Shown piece after piece: positions 10,689-21,625 of a DNA stretch of 64,000 bases. Where the stretch lies: positions 6,628,314 through 6,692,313 of the forward strand of contig NC_080548.1 of NCBI RefSeq assembly GCF_028640845.1. The letters run 5' to 3'. A program made the position numbers and the translations under genes. How positions within the stretch are numbered: position 1 is the stretch's first letter; each line of letters begins with the position of its first letter. The stretch comes from Ahaetulla prasina. Its lineage: Eukaryota > Chordata > Lepidosauria > Squamata > Colubridae. The notes below the pieces were generated by a model. That model did no database searches. It was not told where the DNA came from and was given only the letters and a program-made list of their open reading frames with translations.

Positions 10689-11529
10689 TTCAAATGCAAT
10701 GAAGGCTGCACTGTGAGGAAGCAATTGTGGAAACAGCCTAGGAGGTGGGGGCAAATTTGATTCAGTCAGATATAGCTTGTTTCTCCTCTGCATTGGGGCG
10801 GGTGGGGATGGTATAAGCAGGGGCCTTTTTCTCTGCAAAAAGAAGAATGCTGACTTAATTAAAGTTGGCTTTTATATTTCAGCAGCTGCCACAGGGCTCA
10901 CTGGCAATGCCAAGTTTGAGTAGTTTTGCTAACTTCATTGTCTTGAAAGGTTTTCCCCCCCTAATCTAGGCTTTGAATCCTCAAGAGTATGGCTGGAGGC
11001 TGATAGATTGTGATTAGTTAACCAGGGCAAAGCTTTAAAGCTTGCAACTTCCGAGTCAGGCTTAATGCTGGGATCTAAGCTACACAAAGAGTGAATGTGC
11101 CGGTGTGTGCACATGATAGCAGCAAGCAAAGGAGAGAAAGAAAAAGAAAGGAAAGAAAGAAAGAAAAGAAAGAAAGAACCTGCTGTCCAATTTAATGAAA
11201 TTATTGCTTTGCACATATATTTATGTGCATTCATCTCTACATTTTGTGGAGTTTGCTTCCTCATAAGTATGTTGGCAGGAGAGAAGAGACCTCTTAGAGT
11301 CACTCTGTTCCTTTCCCATAACTGCAGTCAAGATTACTTTTCTCCTTCCTATTAACTGAAAGGTGAGGGGAAAGGTTAAATAAATGGATCTGAGAAGAAG
11401 ATACTGAAACATAAATACCATTTTCACCTTCCCATCAGCTATTGTAGAAGGGAATTTTCTTCTAGTACTTGGTAAAGCAGTCAAGAAAGCCTTGGGAAAA
11501 AGATTCAAATATGATATGTCTATGGTATT
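10689..11529. other. Unassigned spacer with GA-rich run
   Basis: No gene was recognised. A GAAA/GAAAG-rich stretch lies at about 11128-11178. Confidence 0.45.
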
Positions 11530-11770
11530 GATGCCATTGAAGTTTGCTGTTGGAGAAGACTCCCACAAATACCATGGACAATCAAGAAAAAAAACTAATG
11601 GATCATTGAACAAAGCAACCCAGAGTTTTCACTCAAAGCGCAAATGACCAGGATCAAATTATCCTATTTCAGGCATGTTATGAGAAGACCTACCTCTTTG
11701 AAGGAGGCTTCCATGCTGGGAAAGATGCTGGAAGAAAAAAGAAGGTGGATGGTCTCCATTACAACAGTGA
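11530..11770 (+). pseudogene. Degenerate RTE/Bov-B-like ORF end
   Basis: The three-frame reading CCWRRLPQIPW..FSLKAQMTRIKLSYFRHVMRR..SLKEASMLGKMLEEKRRW parallels the Bov-B C-terminus at 36.9-37.1 kb (CWRRLLRVPW, LKMKLKYFGHLMRK, SLILGKIEGKRRR). It is strongly diverged and has a stop, so it is an old RTE relic. Confidence 0.6.
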
Positions 11771-12614
11771 GGGTTGCACCTGAAAGACAATTAGGGACAA
11801 TTCATCAGGTGAGAAATATAACTATATAGTTGCTAAGAGTCAAAATAACTTGATAGCAGATAATCAATCAATCAATCAGAACTAGCTCCTAGCATTTTGT
11901 TGTTGGAGACTACAGAAAGGTCTGTCAGATATCCATCAATATTTTAAGGGGCTGTGGGTCTCTATGGGGCAAAAACAGACATATGGTTGTGAAGATCTAG
12001 TAAAGAGATGGTTTCTGTCCATATCGCTCTCCAATCTGGTCAGAATCACAGAGATACTGAACCAGGAAAGGAGTACGACCATAGAAGAAGATAGAGAAAC
12101 AACTGGGAAGGGTTGGCTGGAGCTGAACATATTCTTTAGGATCAGAATTAAGTACACATCCATTGATGGTGAAACTCTCACAGATTTCTAAGAGTGGATT
12201 TGCAAAAACTTGCCAAGTGCTTTGGCTACAAATTCTGCTGGCCAGAATTTACACCAAAATAAACTCTGTCTCTGTGAGAGGTTCTGCATATTTCTGAAAG
12301 TTGCCTGCAAAATATAGTGAGAGAAAAGAATGTACGTCAAAGAAATCCATCTTCTAGTGATTTAGAACAAATTCATGACAAGATTGCAAATTAAGGTGTT
12401 CTTGCAAATGTTGAAAAGCCAACTGGAGATCTTGCAGAGACATTATAGCTTCAGGGAGCTTCCTGTACATTGGAACAATGTCTATGGGGAATTGGGAGGG
12501 GGGGAGTGCATGAATCAATCCATCTTCTCCTGTTTATATACTTCATAGATATAAGTCTCTATTATTATCAGCTGGCTTGATTGGTGAGGTCCAGAAATGA
12601 AAAATGTTCATATT
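11771..12614. other. Unassigned spacer
   Basis: Only short incidental frames and an (AATC)n run of four units at about 11866-11880 were seen. No gene was recognised. Confidence 0.45.
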
Positions 12615-12848
12615 CAAGCAAAGGCATTTCTAGGCTGCATCAACAGAGGGATAGCATCAAGATCAGGAGAAGTGATAATGCTACTTAATATTGCATTGGT
12701 AAGACCACACCTGGAATACTGTTCTGGTCACCATGATACAAAAATAAATAAATAAATCCTAGACCCTAGAAAGAGTTCAGAGAAGAGCAACTAAGATGAT
12801 AAGCAGTCTGCAGGATAAATCATACAAGAAACATAAAATAAAGAAGCA
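12615..12848 (+). mobile_element. CR1 LINE, left part (interrupted)
   Basis: The translation GCINRGIASRSGEV, ALVRPHLEYC and RVQRRATKMI matches the CR1 ORF2 C-terminus of the copies at 51-58 kb. The sequence breaks off at about 12848 and resumes at 15232 after an inserted family-A LINE. Confidence 0.75.
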
Positions 12849-12850
12849 TA

Positions 12851-14236
12851 ATCTTTAATAAAGCCTTCAAAACTAGTTCCCTTCCAAAACTCTGGTCTCT
12901 AGCCACAGTCATCCCTATCTTCAAAAAAGGAGATCCAAGCCTAGTGGAAAATTACAGACCTATCTCTCTATGCTGTATCTCATGCAAAGTAATGGAATCT
13001 ATCATAAACCAATCCATTACATTCCACCTTGAAACAAACAACCTTCTCTCTAATAAACAATTTGGTTTCAGAAAAAAATGGTCTTGTAACTTACAACTTC
13101 TTCATTGCAAAAACATATGGACTACCAACCTTGATCAAGGTAAAGCAATAGATGCAATCTACATAGACTTCTGCAAAGCTTTTGATTCAGTAGTACATGA
13201 TAAACTACTCCTCAAACTAAAATCCTACGGCATTTCGGGACCTCTTCACAATTGGATAAACGCCTTCCTGTCAAACAGACAAGTGGTCAAAATTGGTAAC
13301 GCTATATCAAATCCTGTTCCTGTCAAAAGTGGCGTTCCCCAAGGTAGTGTTCTTGGTCCAACGCTCTTCATACTATACATAAATGATCTCTGTGACCTCA
13401 TCTCAAGTTATTGTGTTCTCTTTGCTGACGATGTCAAACTATTTAATACCACTAACAATACTTCTACCCTTCAAGAAGACCTCGACTTAGTTTCCGATTG
13501 GTCTAAAACTTGGCAACTCCAAATCTCTACCAGCAAATGCTCAGTCTTACATATTGGAAAAAAGAATCCTATCAACAAGTACAAACTTGATGGTCATTAC
13601 CTTACTGACGACCCTCACCCTGTCAAAGATCTTGGAGTTCTCATATCAAATGACCTAAATGCCAAAGCCCACTGCAACTACATAGCAAAAAAGGCTCTAA
13701 AAGTAGTAAACCTAATTTTACGCAGCTTCTTTTCCAAAAACTCTACACTACTAAATAGAGCATACAAAACATTTGCCAGACCTATTCTTGAATACTGCTC
13801 ATCAGTCTGGAACCCACACCACATCTCTGACAGAAATACAATAGAACACGTCCAGAAATATTTTACTAGAAGAGTTCTTCACTCCTCCGAAAACAACAAA
13901 ATACCTTATACCACCAGGCTTGAAATCCTGGGATTAGAAAACTTACAACTCCGTCGACTTCGACATGACCTGTGTTTAACACACAAAATCATCTATTGCA
14001 ATATCCTTCCTGTAAATGACTACTTCAGCTTCAATCGCAATATTACAAGAGCAAAAAATAGATTCAAGCTTAATGTCAACCGCTTCAAACTTGATTGCAG
14101 AAAACATGACTTCTGCAACAGAGTTGTTAATGCTTGGAACTCATTACCTGACTCCATAGTCTCTACTCAAAATCCCAAAATCTTCAACCAAAAACTGTCT
14201 ACTATTGACCTCACCCCATTCCTAAGAGGACTATAA
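12851..14236 (+). CDS. Family-A LINE RT and C-terminal domain, open frame
   Basis: The frame is open from the 5' truncation point (IFNKAFKTSSLPKLW) to the natural stop, without shifts. The first ATG in frame is at 12944. It contains RT motifs [43 protein letters not shown] and catalytic FADDVKLF near 13421. Thumb and C-terminal parts follow: ISTSKCSVLHIGKK, ARPILEYCSSVW, ARPILEY-VQKYFTRRVL and LTPFLRGL. The endonuclease and N-terminal linker are missing, so it is not autonomous. It is the best template in the window for judging damage in the other family-A copies. Confidence 0.85.
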   Translation: MFNKAFKTSSLPKLWSLATVIPIFKKGDPSLVENYRPISLCCISCKVMESIINQSITFHLETNNLLSNKQFGFRKKWSCNLQLLHCKNIWTTNLDQGKAIDAIYIDFCKAFDSVVHDKLLLKLKSYGISGPLHNWINAFLSNRQVVKIGNAISNPVPVKSGVPQGSVLGPTLFILYINDLCDLISSYCVLFADDVKLFNTTNNTSTLQEDLDLVSDWSKTWQLQISTSKCSVLHIGKKNPINKYKLDGHYLTDDPHPVKDLGVLISNDLNAKAHCNYIAKKALKVVNLILRSFFSKNSTLLNRAYKTFARPILEYCSSVWNPHHISDRNTIEHVQKYFTRRVLHSSENNKIPYTTRLEILGLENLQLRRLRHDLCLTHKIIYCNILPVNDYFSFNRNITRAKNRFKLNVNRFKLDCRKHDFCNRVVNAWNSLPDSIVSTQNPKIFNQKLSTIDLTPFLRGL

Positions 14237-14329
14237 GGGGCGTGCATAAAAGCACAAAAGTGCCTACCATTCCTGTCCTATTGTTCCCTTTATTATATCT
14301 AATTAATATAGCTATGCATATTCTTTACA

Positions 14330-14366
14330 TATATATATACATATATATACATATATATATATATAT
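14330..14366 (+). repeat. (AT)n / ATATAC microsatellite
   Basis: An AT dinucleotide array in the family-A 3' UTR, at the left edge of the Penelope-like insertion. Confidence 0.85.
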
Positions 14367-15147
14367 AGGTCTTTGGTTGTTCGGGTTTTCTCCCGTGTAA
14401 AATTGGAAATGTCTTGGCAACATTTCGACAAAGTCTCATTCATCATCTTCAGGCTTCAGCTTCGTGCTTCTGGGAGCAATGTGTGATCGCAGCTGTTTCT
14501 TCCTTTTAACTGCTAGTGGGGGTTTGAACTGATTGGGTGGGAGCTTGGCTGTGCTCTGATTGGATGGAGGTTTTTTTGTGCTCTGGCTGGGGGTGTGTCC
14601 TGTTTGGGTGGGGGCTTGGTTGTGCTCAATTTAGTCTGTGTTGCAGGGGGATTTGAGCTGGTGAGCTGCATAGCTGTTGTTTGGCTTTGTGGTGGTGCTA
14701 CATCTTCATAGTGGGTGTCAGTCTGCTGCATGTATGGATTGGACACTTTAACAACAAAATAATCAGAGAAGCCATTGAGATAGAAAAATGCCCACACAGC
14801 ATGAACAAACGAGATGATACCTCCCGCCTAACAGCCATTTGGAAACCCGCCCTTATTGACAAACGAGTCCCTAACATGAGGAATGACACCAGACCCACAC
14901 TCACAAGGTCCACACAGGATGTCACCACCGCACATCCACCCAGAAAGCAGACCCAAACCCACACTGATCATGAAGCACGACCAAGGACCAGAAGCCAGAC
15001 CGCAGCTGCAACATTAGCCATTTCAAACCCCTCCAATCCATACATGCAGCAGACTGACATATATATATATTTGTTTTCTGAGGTTTTCACGGGTGTTTGT
15101 ATGTAGGTCTTTGGTTGTTCGGGTTTTCTCCCGTGTAAAATTGGATA
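14367..15147. mobile_element. Penelope-like element remnant with direct and inverted terminal repeats
   Basis: A block of about 40 bp starting GGTCTTTGGTTGTTCGGG is repeated directly at 14367 and 15105. A 27-bp segment (GTCAGTCTGCTGCATG..) at 14718-14744 returns inverted at 15031-15058. Between the inverted copies is a plus-strand coding fragment. Mixed direct and inverted partial LTRs flanking a short coding piece are typical of Penelope-like elements. The left repeat (minus strand) has a hammerhead-like core at 14421-14452. It interrupts the family-A 3' UTR. Confidence 0.6.
14741..15040 (+). pseudogene. C-terminal fragment of a Penelope-like protein
   Basis: The frame reads IREAIEIEKCPHSMNKRDD..SRLTAIWKPAL and then a polar Thr/Arg/His-rich tail. 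REAIEIE and WKPAL are typical of the segment just after the GIY-YIG endonuclease in Penelope-like proteins. The RT and the GIY-YIG core are absent. The polar tail without known domain is expected for a disordered C-terminus. Confidence 0.5.
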
Positions 15148-15231
15148 TGTTTTTTACTTAAAAAATCATGATATGTTTTTTACTTATGACAATGTTTATG
15201 TATACTGTTATGACAAAATTAAATTAAAAAA

Positions 15232-15545
15232 AATGAACCAAGTATGTTTAGCCTATGGAAGAGAATAATTAGGGTTGATGTGATAGCTGTCTTCCAATAC
15301 GTGAGGGGCTTTCACAGAGAAGAGAAGCAATGGGTAGAAGCTTGCTAAAAAGAGATCCAACCTGGAACTAAGAAGAAATATCCTAATAGCGAGAACAATT
15401 AATTAATACAGCTTGCCTCCAGTAGTTGTGGGTGCTCCATCACTGGAGGATTTCAAGAAAAAATGGAAAGCCATTTTTCTGAATGATAGACAGAGGTTGG
15501 ACCAGAAGACCTCCAAGTCCCATCCTGCCCTGATTCTATAACCTG
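15232..15545 (+). mobile_element. CR1 LINE, right part with natural 3' end
   Basis: The translation (LCSLWKRIIRVDVIAVFQYVRGFHRE) and the 3' UTR (GGATTTCAAGAAAAAATGG, GGTTGGACCAGAAGACCTCC, GATTCTATAA) continue the CR1 element that stopped at 12848. Confidence 0.75.
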
Positions 15546-15596
15546 AGGTAATTTCTCATTTTCAAAGCACACATGAGACAGGGTTAACTTTCAAGA

Positions 15597-15690
15597 TTTA
15601 TTTTTATTTATTTATTTTGTGATAACAATATATGTAGGTATCATACAAAAAGATTATATAATATATAATATAATATATAATATAAGATTC
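15597..15690 (-). mobile_element. Family-A LINE 3' tail, minus strand
   Basis: The reverse complement reads TATAATCTTTTTGTATGATACCTACATATATTG and then a TTATCACAAAATAAATAAATA tail, like copy 1 at 1830-1893. Only the last part of the element is present. Confidence 0.65.
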
Positions 15691-15720
15691 TTCTTCCATA
15701 GTGTTTTTTACTGCAGTTTG

Positions 15721-15905
15721 CCAACTATCTACTATTGACCTCACCCTGTTCCTAAGAGGTCTGTAAGGGGTGTGCATAAGAGCACCAACATACCTACCAT
15801 TCCTGTCCTAGTGTTCCCTTTGATTGTATCCAATTCGTATGGTTATTTCATGCTTATACTTATATATGCTGTTGTGTTTGACAAAATAAATAAATAATAA
15901 AATAA
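15721..15905 (+). mobile_element. Family-A LINE 3' end
   Basis: The last codons (LSTIDLTLFLRGL stop), the GGGGTGTGCATAA 3' UTR and a TTTGACAAAATAAATAAATAATAAAA tail are present. It is severely 5' truncated. Confidence 0.8.
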
Positions 15906-15948
15906 AATAATAAAAACAAATAGGAATTTCTCCATAGACATTGCTGGG

Positions 15949-16291
15949 TGGATTTGATTTAAATCAAGTTGATTTTAAATCAAGCTAAATCAAGTTGATT
16001 TAAATCATAATTTTTAATCATCTCTGTCTCGTAGCAGCTCCTCCTCTGACTCACTGATAGTCCCAATATTGCAGAATATACAGCCTCATGCTATATAACT
16101 AAGTTCCATTTCATACTGAATAAACTAAATTATTAATGTATCTTAAATAGAAAAGTATCTTTAGATAGATTTTTACTCCAAAAGCATTTTATTAAAATAA
16201 ATTTAATAAAAGTAAAAAAAATCTGATTTAAATTTTAAAAAGTCTGATTTTTTAATTTTTTTAAAAAAATAATCGATTCTTATCTACCCTA
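15949..16291. mobile_element. AT-rich MITE with GATTTAAATC repeats
   Basis: The segment starts GGGTGGATTTGATTTAAATC and ends ATCGATTCTTATCTACCC, which are imperfect inverted termini. It has repeated TTGATTTAAATCA internally. No target duplication could be matched, so class and edges are uncertain. Confidence 0.4.
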
Positions 16292-16552
16292 ATAAAAACC
16301 ATTTAGAAGTACATTAGGAAAATCGGTCTGCAAAACTATTGTCCATTGGGCAAACAAAATGTTTGTGTTGGAATAACTCTCTCTATAAAGAATTCAGTGC
16401 AAATGGTTTTAAAATGAGAACCAAAGTGCAATGGCCTCCAATTTGACAGATTTGTCAAATCCTCTGTCATTTGAGGGATTTCTGAATAGGGGTTCTCCAC
16501 TACCCCTGACCATACACAATTCAAAGGAGATTTTCATTAGCAGTCAGTCCAT
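16292..16552. other. Unassigned spacer
   Basis: Nothing was recognised. Confidence 0.4.
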
Positions 16553-16620
16553 GACAGTGTTTCTCAACCTTGGCTGGCTGGGGAATTTTGGGAATTGAAG
16601 TCCACATATCAAAGCAACAA
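16553..16620 (+). mobile_element. Fragment of CAGTGTTTCTCAACCTT-type element
   Basis: CAGTGTTTCTCAACCTTGGC is followed by GGGAATTTTGGGAATTGAAGTCCAC. The same motif pair occurs at 32162, 37750, 39080 and 49340. The TIR-like start suggests a short hAT-type element, but only one end is visible here. Confidence 0.5.
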
Positions 16621-16629
16621 AGATGGATA

Positions 16630-17460
16630 GGGGACTGGAGCCTAAAACATATAAAGGAAAGTTGCAGAAATTGGGTATATCTAGTTTAATGAAAAGAAGG
16701 ACCGGGGTGATATGATAGCCGTGTTCCAATATCTCAGGGGCTGCCACAAAGAAGAGGGAGTCAACCTATTTTCCAAAGCAACTGAAGGCAGAACAAGAAG
16801 CAATGGATGGAAACTAAGCAAGGAGAAAATAACCTAGAACTAAGAAGAAAATTCCTGACAGTTAGAACAACAATCAGCGAAACAATTTGCCTCAAAAATC
16901 TCACTAAAGATTTTTAAGAAGAAATTGAACAGCCACTTGTCTGGAATAGCATAGGGTTTCCTACTTGAGTAGGAGATTGGACTAGAACCGTTATAGCGAA
17001 TCTATGGCACGTGTGCCAGAAGTGGCACACAGAGCCATCTCGCTGGGCACGCCAGCCATCACCCATTGTTCTTCCAGGTTCTAGCACACACATACGTACC
17101 AACCAGCTGGTCTTCATGTGCGCGGGAGCGCTGGAAACCAAAAGAGCAGCTCCCTGATGTGCATGCCAGCGTGGGTAATCTGAGCTTCTGGTTTCCTGCA
17201 CACGCATGCACGCCAGCCAACTGGTTTTCACACATGCATACGGACCAGAAACTGGAAGACCAGATGACTGGAGTGCATGTGCATGCCAGAAACCGGAAGC
17301 TCAGCTTCCCAGCACATGCATGCGTGCTGGAGAAATGGTCTTCCGGTTTCCAGTGCTCCCCCACACGTGCGCTTCCGTTTCAAACTCAGTGTCAAAAAGG
17401 TTCACCAACACTGGACTAGAAGATCACCAAGTCCCTTCCAATCAATTATTCTGTTAACAT
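16630..17460 (+). mobile_element. CR1 LINE 3' end interrupted by a hAT element
   Basis: Plus-strand CR1 (TTGGGTATATCTAG, GTGTTCCAATATCTCAGGGGCTGCC, CCTAGAACTAAGAAG) runs to 16987. It resumes at 17422 with GATCACCAAGTCCCTTCCAATC and ends ATTCTGTTAAC at about 17460. Removing the inserted element and one copy of GACTAGAA restores the usual CR1 3' sequence. Confidence 0.85.
16988..17413. mobile_element. Non-autonomous hAT element, 426 bp, inside CR1
   Basis: It is flanked by an exact GACTAGAA duplication (16980-16987 and 17414-17421). The left end CCGTTATAGCGAATC is a decayed match to the complement of the right end, CCAGTGTTGGTGAACC. The interior is rich in CACACGCATGC-like repeats in both orientations. 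No transposase is present. Confidence 0.85.
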
Positions 17461-17552
17461 TTCCAAATTTGGGAACACAGCTCTCTTAGCTTTACTAATG
17501 TCAGGAAAAGAAAGTCAGAATCTGCAACCCTTCTACGTATGGACAGATTAAG

Positions 17553-18884
17553 CCAGGAAAAGCTCCAGGCCCAGACAAGATAACTCCTTCTTGCTTAAAA
17601 GTCTGTGCTGACCAATTGGCCCCCATCTTCATCCATATTTTTAATAAATCACTAGAGATGTGCTATGTTCCTTCTTGCTTCAAACGCTCTACCATCATCC
17701 CAGTGCCGAAGAAGCCCACCATCAAGGAACTGAATGACTACAGACCAGTTGCTCTAACATCTGTAGTCATGAAAACCTTTGAAAGGCTAGTGCTTTCCTA
17801 CCTGAAAACCATCACGAATCCGCTCTTAGACCCCTTGCAATTTGCATACCAAGCAAATAGATCAACAGATGATGCTGTTAATATGGCTCTGCACTACATC
17901 CTACAACATCTTGAGTCTCCAAAGACCTATGCAAGGGTCCTTTTTGTAGACTTTAGTTCAGCATTCAATACCATCATTCCAGACATTCTTCTAACTAAGC
18001 TAAACCAGCTACAGGTACCGGAACAGACTTGTAAGTGGATCACAAGCTTCCTAACAAACAGGAAGCAGCAGGTGAAGCTAAGCAAGATCACATCAAATAC
18101 CTGTACAATTAGCACAGGGGCCCCCAAGGCTGTGTGCTCTCCCCACTTCTCTTCTCTCTGTATACCAATGACTGCATCTCCAATGATCCATTTGTTAAGC
18201 TACTGAAGTTCGCAGATGACACAACAGTGATTGGTCTCATTCGAGACAATGACGAATCCGCATATAGACGAGAGGTCGAACGACTAGCCTTGTGGTGCAA
18301 CCAAAACAATCTGGAACTGAACACACTCAAAACCGTAGAAATGGTGGTAGACTTTAGGAAAAACCCTTCCATACTTCCACCTCTCACAATACTTGACAAC
18401 ACAGTATCAACAGTAGAAACCTTCAAATTTCTGGGTTCTATCATATCGCAAGATCTCAAATGGACAGCTAACATCAAAACATCATTAAAAAGGACAACAA
18501 AGAATGTTCTTTCTGCGCCAACTCAGTAAGCTCAAACTGCCCAAGGAGCTGCTGATCCAATTCTACAGAGGAATTATTGAGTCTGTCATTTGCACCTCTA
18601 TAACTGTCTGGTTCGGTTCTGCAACCCAACAAGAAAAACACAGACTTCAGAGGATAATTAGAACTGCAGAAAAAATAATTGCTACCAACTTGCCTTCCAT
18701 TGAGGACCTGTATACTGCACAAATCAAGAAGAGGGCCGTGAAAATATTTGCAGATCCCTCGCATCCTGGACATAAACTGTTTCAACTCCTACCCTCAAAA
18801 CGATGCTATAGAGCACTGCACACCAGAACAACTAGACACAAGAACAGTTTTTTCCCGAAGGCCATCACTCTGCTAAACAAATAA
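17553..18884 (+). pseudogene. ORF2 of CR1/L3 LINE copy 2, two frameshifts
   Basis: RT motifs are in order: [48 protein letters not shown], then a shift in the C-run at 18118-18125 (five C versus six in copy 1), which breaks APQGC. The next frame has [12 protein letters not shown] near 18208 and the thumb. A second shift near 18488-18500 leads to MFFLRQLSKLKLPKELL and the C-terminus WFGSATQQEKHRLQRI..PKAITLLNK at 18884. The catalytic FADD is intact, but the protein is broken twice. Confidence 0.88.
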
Positions 18885-19145
18885 TTCCCTCAACACTGTC
18901 AGACTATTTACTGAATCTGCACTACTATTAATCGTTTCATAGTTCCCATCACCAATCTCTTTCCACTTATGACTGTATGACTATAACTTGTTGCTGGCAA
19001 TCCTTATGATTTATATTGATATATTGATCATCAATTGTGTTGTAAATGTTGTACCTTGATGAACGTATCTTTTCTTTTATGTACACTGAGAGCATATGCA
19101 CCAAGACAAATTCCTTGTGTGTCCAATCACACTTGGCCAATAAAA

Positions 19146-19207
19146 TTCTATTCTATTCTATTCTATTCTATTCTATTCTATTCTATTCTATTCTATTCTA
19201 TTCTATT
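19146..19207 (+). repeat. (TTCTA)n microsatellite at LINE tail
   Basis: About 12 TTCTA units begin right at AATAAAA of the LINE. Confidence 0.95.
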
Positions 19208-20332
19208 AAAGTCTAATGCTCAGTCAAATGGAAAAGTGCATTGCACATATGTGTGCCTAGCAAAGCTGTGCAAAACTTGTGGAACTTGTGGGAGGTGGGT
19301 TTGTTGTGGAGCAGGCTCAAGCAGACATACAGCAGAGAGAGAGAAAGAGAAAGAACACCAATAACAACAACAAAAAAAGACAAAGCTTCGATCACCCTAT
19401 TTCAGGTGCCATCTTGACTTTATTGATTAGAGTCTGCAGAGACCTCAGTGCCTAATAATTCCACTAATAATTTGCTGTGATCCAGGCTTTTGCCAGGGAG
19501 TTTCCTTGGCTTCTCTGCCCAGCTATGTAACACAAATCCTTTTACAAGAAGTGGCATGAGCTGCCGTCTCCTGTTCTTTCCCAATTTCACAATATAATCT
19601 ATAAAATTAAATGGAATGATATTTAACCACAGAGCAACTGTTTTTGGAAGCACTAAAGATACATTTAATGAGGGACTAGAGCCAGATAAAACTTTCCCGA
19701 GGATCTGAAGCCCAGCAAATGCACAATTCATGTTCCTGATTTTTCTGCAATGTGCATTTTATTTAACATACTTGCACTGGTGAGTTATTCAGTAGGTAGG
19801 TTAAGAGTGCCTCCAAGAAGGATGTCTCTTGAGATACAAGCATTGCATTTCCTGATAGATGGATGGTAAAGAGGAAATTGTCTCTGTCTAAAATAAGTGA
19901 TTTATTTGTGATATTTCTACCCCATCTCTCCTCTAGAAACAGGGCTCCGGTCTGCTCCTGACAGCTAAAATAACACTCAAAGTTTTAGTGAAAAGCTGAG
20001 CACCTCCCAATTAAAAATTCATCAGAGAAGATATTAAGTGATCAATACCACCATTAACTTCAAGCTCATTTGGTAAAAAAACATGTTTAAAAAGAGGCCT
20101 TGCTTTTTTTTTTAAAAAAAAAAAAGTTGTTTGGCTGCCAGAGGAGTTGCTTGCAGGGTCACAGAAGAGAAATGAGCTTAGTTTCCTGTGACAAGGAGTT
20201 CCAGAGGCCGTACCAATCTCCTGAAGAGATCTTTGCTTATGCTCCTATTCAGTGGGTCCTTCAAGGGAGACGATGCTTCTCAGCTACCAGAGAGATACAG
20301 AACCATATTTAGTTCAGAAGTTCATCCAAGTT
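19208..20332. other. Unassigned, apparently single-copy sequence
   Basis: No gene, RNA or repeat was recognised other than a T/A-rich run near 20104-20127. Confidence 0.45.
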
Positions 20333-20340
20333 GCCTAATT

Positions 20341-20517
20341 CAGTGGTCACCAACCAGTGGTCCGCGAGAAAATTTTGGTGGTCTGTAGAAAAATTATTTG
20401 CATTTTTATATTGCACTAAATACTATTTATCTTTTAAAAAAATTCATATTAGTGTTCCGCAGGATTTAAAATTATGAATTTAGTGGTTTCCGAGGTCCGA
20501 AAGATTGGTGACCCCTG
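20341..20517. mobile_element. Non-autonomous hAT element, 177 bp
   Basis: The left end CAGTGGTCACCAACC pairs with the right end GGTGACCCCTG. The flanks GCCTAATT (20333-20340) and GTCTAATT (20518-20525) are an 8-bp duplication with one mismatch. No coding capacity. Confidence 0.8.
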
Positions 20518-20525
20518 GTCTAATT

Positions 20526-21625
20526 ACACAAACAGCGTTTTTTGTGAGGATGCGTATTACAAATCAAGATGGTGGTCACAACTGTGAGATCAAAGTCAAA
20601 GTTATATTTATGTATCTTATATAAAACTGGATGGGGCTTCAATCTTTCGGCCATCACTGCTTTCTTGACTTTTGTGATCCCAAGATTTTTACAATCTTTT
20701 CTTGTCATCTTAATGTCATCTTTATCAACCACTTTGTCAGCCTCTGCTGGATACAAGTTTTTTGCTTTATTGCTTTGGGTAGTCTGTCTGCTGATTTATG
20801 CATTTATTACCTAGCTTGCTACAGCTGTCATGGTAACTGGGGGGCGGGGAGAAAGAGTGCTGGAGGAGAAACAAAACTGTAAAATGAAGAGCTTTTCAAA
20901 TGTGTTCAGCAGTTGGCAGGTGGGCTGATAACAGGATGCCAAAGGGATGAAACCATCTGAAGATGCACCCCACATGCCACCTAGGGGGGACGTGGATTGG
21001 ACAAGACCGACTAGACTACAGGGAGGGGGGCTGGAGGCATATTTCTTATATGTGTATTTCGCGCCAAATACCTCAGAGCTTCCTTTCATTTTGTTTGCTT
21101 TCAGTTCATACTCAATAAAAGTACCTTTCTCTACAAACAGTGGGAACTGGGGTTTTTGTTTCTTGACTATTAAAAGGAGGCATTCCTGACAAAGTTCTTA
21201 AGGTTTCTGCCACATTCCTGGATGTAACCAGCTTCTTTTCCATGCCTTGTTTCGATTTGTTCCCCTGGGGAGAAGTGTGTGTGTGTGTGTGTGTGTCGTT
21301 ATTAGGTACGCATTTAACAATCAAAGGGTAAAGCAGATTATCTCTGGCTCTCGTTAGTCAATTACTGTGATAAGTAAATGCAATTGCAGCTGCCTTATGC
21401 ATTAGCATTCAGGGGTGTTTTCCACCACTGTCACCTATCTCCAATTAACATGGAATTAAAAACAGAATGACTGAAAAGTCTATTAGGGGAAAAACATTCT
21501 TGAGCAATTTTGCTTGCGGGTATTTCCTGGATCATCCATTTTCAAATGTCTTTGCTTATCCTGTGAGAACCAGCAGACTGAGGAGACTTCAGGTCTCTTC
21601 CATAAAGTCCTGCCTATTCCCCAAG
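20526..21625. other. Unassigned sequence with a (GT)n run
   Basis: Only a (GT)n microsatellite at about 21276-21297 was recognised. Short frames here show no family features. Confidence 0.45.

Larger units (their letters stand above)
12849..15231 (+). mobile_element. Family-A LINE copy 2, interrupted by a Penelope-like fragment
   Basis: The body runs 12849-14366 (ORF2 plus the start of the 3' UTR, GGGGCGTGCATAA). The last part of the 3' UTR with TATGACAAAATTAAATTAAA follows at 15148-15231. The two parts together reproduce the 3' end of copy 1. The element is 5' truncated within ORF2 and lies inside a CR1 element. Confidence 0.8.
17552..19207 (+). mobile_element. CR1/L3-type LINE copy 2 with (TTCTA)n tail
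   Basis: Longer sister of the copy at 4.3-5.4 kb, 5' truncated at the [10 protein letters not shown] segment. It contains the whole remaining ORF2, the GACAAATTCCTTGTGTGTCC..TTGGCCAATAAAA 3' end and a (TTCTA)n array at 19146-19207. No convincing target duplication was found. Confidence 0.9.
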
